Positions 61,660 to 64,000 of a stretch of DNA of 64,000 nucleotides are shown here, one piece after another. Within the stretch, counting starts at the first letter, position 1. Each line of letters starts with the position of its first letter. The position numbers were made by a program, and so were the translations under genes. The notes below the pieces were generated by a model. The model worked only from the letters and a program-made list of their open reading frames with translations. It did no database searches and was not told the DNA's origin. This stretch comes from Stieleria mannarensis (lineage in GTDB: Bacteria; Planctomycetota; Planctomycetia; Pirellulales; Pirellulaceae): contig NZ_JACEHH010000031.1 of NCBI RefSeq assembly GCF_014154935.1, positions 45,484 to 109,483 on the forward strand, read 5' to 3'.

Positions 61660-63480
61660 TTGAATCGATTCCACACACTTTCAGCCGCCCGTCGCGAACC
61701 GGAGGCGGGCCCGGGCGCACTTTCCTCGTTGCTCTGGGCGACGCTGGCCGGCCTGCTGATCCCCGGTGTGGTATTGGTGGTCGGGCTGATCTCGCTGCTG
61801 CTGGAATCGGGAGAATTGCGTCAGTCGTCGGCGCGGCTGGGGGCGAATTTACAGATCCCGCTTCCGTCGTCCTTTGTCGACCAACCACCGCTGGTCCAGT
61901 TGACTCAGCTGACCTCGCTGGCGTTTGCGATGGCGGTGGTGTTGAGTGTGGCGGTATGGCGTCATCGCCGTTTGGCCGATCGTCGTGCGGCTGCGATCAC
62001 CAAAGCGTTGCACCAAAAAGTCCTGAAGCAAAGTGTGCGTCGCGCGGAATTGGAAGGCGCCGCGGCACAATCGTTGAACGCCCAAAAATTGATCGGTCGA
62101 CATTTGCCGGCCGTTCAGGCGGGGCTTTCGTTCTGGTATCGCTCCATGCCGCGCAGCTTGTTCCTGTTGCTCGGGTGTGTCGCGCTGGCGTTGTTGGTTC
62201 ACGTTTGGTTGGCCGTGGTTGCCGTCATCAGCGGCGTGATGGTTTGGCGGATGTACCGTTACGTGCGCGGCAGTGATGCCGATGAGGTGGGTCGCTGGGA
62301 GCTTCCCCAATTGCGTGCCCAAATGGCGGCGTTGGTCGGCCGCGCCCCCAAACTGGCCCGGTTGCGCGCTCAGGGGATCGCCGAAACATCGTTTCAACAT
62401 GAGCTGGACCAGCTGTACCAGAAGCTGCAGGAAAAGGACGCCGAACGGGCCCGCGTCTGGCCGCTGATGTTCTTGGCGGCGTCGGCGGCGATCGCCATCA
62501 TGGTGATCGGATTGGGGTTGAATCTATTGGAGACCGAAGCGGGGCTAAGCCTTTCGTCGGCCGTCGTGCTCGGCCTCGCCCTGGCCGGCGCGGTGACGGG
62601 CGTTTGGCGGTTGCAGTCGCTAGGAAAAAAGTTGCGTGCCAGCGGGCCGGCCTGCGATGCCGTCTATTCCTACTTGCGCCGAAGTGACGAAGCGACCCCA
62701 TCGGAACAGCGCGTCGGGTTGGCCGGCCTGAGAGACGGCGTGGAGTTTCGCGACGTGACCTTAGTCGATTCGCATGGCCAGTCGATCCTGAATCACATCA
62801 CGACCGAGTTCACGCCCAAGTCATTGGTGACGTTGCTCGGGACCGATTCGGTGTCGCCGCAAGCGATGGTTGAATTGTTGATGGGGTTTGGTCGCCCGGG
62901 ATCGGGAGAAGTGCGGATCGACGGGCTAAGGCTGTTGGAAGTACACCCGGCTTCACTGGCCAAGAATGTGATGTGGATCGAACCATCCGGCCCACTGTGG
63001 GACGGGACGATCGAAGAGAATCTGTCGGCCGGAAGCGGGGGCACGATCAGCAACGCGGACATCGTCGATGCGCTCCGCGAGGTCGATGTCTATGACCAGA
63101 TTCAACGTCTGCCGGAAGGCTTGTCGACCTACGCGACGGTCGAAGGCGTTTCGCTTTCGACCGAAGCGACCTATGGGATCGGATTGGCCCGCGCGCTGTT
63201 GCATCGTCCGCCGATCCTGTTGGTCGGTGAACCGCCGGCCCCCAATGCCCAGCTCGCCGACGATCCGTGTCTAAAGGCGATCAAGAAGCTGGTCGATCAA
63301 GGTTCATTGGTCGTGATGCTGCCGCGCCGGCTGCAAACGTTGCGGACGGCCGATCGCGTGATCCTGCTGAACGGTCCCAACCTTGCCGGCGAAGGCAAAC
63401 ACAGCGACCTGCTGGCCGACAGCGATCTGTATCGCCACTTGAACTACCTGCTGTTCAATCCCTATCGCCCAGGGCGGTAG
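61660..63480 (+). CDS. ABC exporter-like protein with degenerate ATPase domain
   Basis: 606 residues from a TTG at 61660, with GGGGAG at good spacing. The N-terminal half (about 20-330) has the layout of a type IV ABC exporter transmembrane domain with five or six helices. The C-terminal half (about 357-600) follows the NBD order, but each motif is lost. Walker A stands as GTDSVSPQA (no GK-S/T). The Q-loop Gln is Glu (VMWIEPSGPLWDGTIEENL). The signature LSGGQ reads LSTEATYGIGLARALL. Walker B ILLVGEPP has Gly for Asp. The H-loop His is replaced (VVMLPRRLQTLRTADRVILL). The fold and length are preserved with intact reading frame, so it looks like a selected pseudo-ABC protein, not a decaying gene. 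It follows the ABC-2 permease by 97 bp. Confidence 0.85.
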   Translation: MNRFHTLSAARREPEAGPGALSSLLWATLAGLLIPGVVLVVGLISLLLESGELRQSSARLGANLQIPLPSSFVDQPPLVQLTQLTSLAFAMAVVLSVAVWRHRRLADRRAAAITKALHQKVLKQSVRRAELEGAAAQSLNAQKLIGRHLPAVQAGLSFWYRSMPRSLFLLLGCVALALLVHVWLAVVAVISGVMVWRMYRYVRGSDADEVGRWELPQLRAQMAALVGRAPKLARLRAQGIAETSFQHELDQLYQKLQEKDAERARVWPLMFLAASAAIAIMVIGLGLNLLETEAGLSLSSAVVLGLALAGAVTGVWRLQSLGKKLRASGPACDAVYSYLRRSDEATPSEQRVGLAGLRDGVEFRDVTLVDSHGQSILNHITTEFTPKSLVTLLGTDSVSPQAMVELLMGFGRPGSGEVRIDGLRLLEVHPASLAKNVMWIEPSGPLWDGTIEENLSAGSGGTISNADIVDALREVDVYDQIQRLPEGLSTYATVEGVSLSTEATYGIGLARALLHRPPILLVGEPPAPNAQLADDPCLKAIKKLVDQGSLVVMLPRRLQTLRTADRVILLNGPNLAGEGKHSDLLADSDLYRHLNYLLFNPYRPGR

Positions 63481-63782
63481 TTTCTGTTCAGACGCTGGCT
63501 TTTATGGATGATAAGTCCAGTCGCCCGTGGCGTTTGTTGCGCCACCGAAGGCAGATCGCTCGCTCTTATATGGTGTTCGCCGGATTGGTCGGGAGATGGC
63601 CTGCGAGCGAGACGCCTGTCACTCTCCGCGAATCTCGCTTTTAAGTGGCGTCTTTCGCGCGCGACGAAGATCACAAGAATGTGCTTTCACGCTATTTAAT
63701 TCATAAGTTCGTAAAAGCCGTTATTTGCCAAGGCGGGCCACTGCCATGTAGCAAGGAGTTGAGAGGCTTAATCGTGAGGCTA
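63481..63782. other. Intergenic region, AT-richer
   Basis: 302 bp between the ABC-like protein and the convergent partial gene. It is less GC-rich than the rest of the window, especially 63680-63780. No gene, repeat or terminator is convincing. Confidence 0.5.
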
Positions 63783-64000
63783 CTATTTCGGTCTGCTCAC
63801 TTCAGCAGGATTCTCCAATATGAATGATGCGACGAGGGATTCACCGGAGCGTACCTCAAATACACGCGGCCCCACTGAGGTGATGTCTTGAAAGGTCACC
63901 CGGTAAAGGATCGGAGAGTCCCTTTCGACAGAAAGACTAGCCATCGCTGACTCAGTAGTTGTAATTCGAAATGTAAGTGAATCGGGCTCGTAGAATTTTT
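63783..64000 (-). CDS. Partial hypothetical protein, C-terminal part
   Basis: A reading frame enters from the right edge on the minus strand and ends at TAG (63783-63785), giving the last 71 residues (FYEPDSLTFRITTTESAMAS ... SFILENPAEVSRPK). Alternating hydrophobic and polar residues (LYRVTFQDITSVGPRVFEVRSG) suggest a beta-rich domain. I do not recognise it. The base composition is AT-richer than the neighbours, which hints at an accessory gene. Confidence 0.55.
   Translation of the reverse strand, partial: KFYEPDSLTFRITTTESAMASLSVERDSPILYRVTFQDITSVGPRVFEVRSGESLVASFILENPAEVSRPK

Overview
The window looks like chromosomal DNA of a planctomycete, most likely a Pirellulaceae member (Rhodopirellula/Stieleria type). 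This is inferred from gene content rather than from a marker tree. The signs are: two formylglycine sulfatases, a DUF1549/DUF1553 (PSCyt/PSD1) haem protein with its DUF1501 partner, three secreted proteins with the N-terminal LE-x-R-x-x-LA tag, type I dockerin-like calcium loops, an ECF sigma factor fused by overlap to a Ser/Thr kinase gene, a PVC-type small basic protein, and an EF-G with the AHIDSGKTT P-loop variant. No tRNA, rRNA, CRISPR array, prophage or complete IS was seen.

Layout. 1-5.9 kb: a leftward MarR - membrane fusion protein - RND efflux operon with a 9-bp tandem repeat between regulator and pump, running on into a partial unknown gene. 6-10.8 kb: a Gfo/Idh/MocA oxidoreductase, then a three-gene overlapping unit (small membrane protein, membrane-anchored beta-propeller, dockerin-like surface protein). 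10.8-18.5 kb: a seven-haem cytochrome-TPR lipoprotein, a permuted papain-fold (YiiX-like) protein, a sulfatase pair and avtA. 18.8-25.3 kb: secreted proteins, an overlapping lgt-rmlB-rmlA operon, and metF. 25.6-32.4 kb: a GntP permease, a divergent prepilin peptidase/photolyase pair, and rplM-rpsI-infA-inositol monophosphatase. 32.5-39.1 kb: a leftward ECF sigma - Ser/Thr kinase-TPR - two surface-protein operon. 39.3-43.6 kb: CsbD, PRC-barrel, CNNM/CBS and a zincin-like membrane protein. 44-50 kb: a PIN-like protein, a fatty-acid desaturase, the PVC small basic protein, an anti-sigma-like protein, and a compact type II fatty-acid-synthesis-like operon (dehydratase, ACP, second dehydratase lacking its catalytic His, ketosynthase). 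50-56 kb: the DUF1553/DUF1501 pair and a eukaryote-like cyclophilin. 56-64 kb: fusA, rpsR-thioesterase, an ABC-2 permease, an ABC-type protein whose ATPase motifs are all degraded, and a partial gene at the right edge.

Two families of small palindromic repeats are scattered through the intergenic spaces. One behaves like a MITE. Two 131-bp copies lie at 19667-19797 and 25359-25489. A 243-bp copy at 43634-43876 has inserted into another repeat, flanked by a CTAG direct repeat. The other family (GTAGCGGAA..CGCCAAG palindromes) occurs at four loci.

The less ordinary content is the degenerate ABC protein, the His-less dehydratase with an ACP carrying an insertion, the sigma-kinase-surface-protein operon, the coupled membrane/propeller/dockerin unit, the permuted papain-fold protein and the nested MITE. 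Motif and family calls were made by eye from translated sequence. No database search was run.
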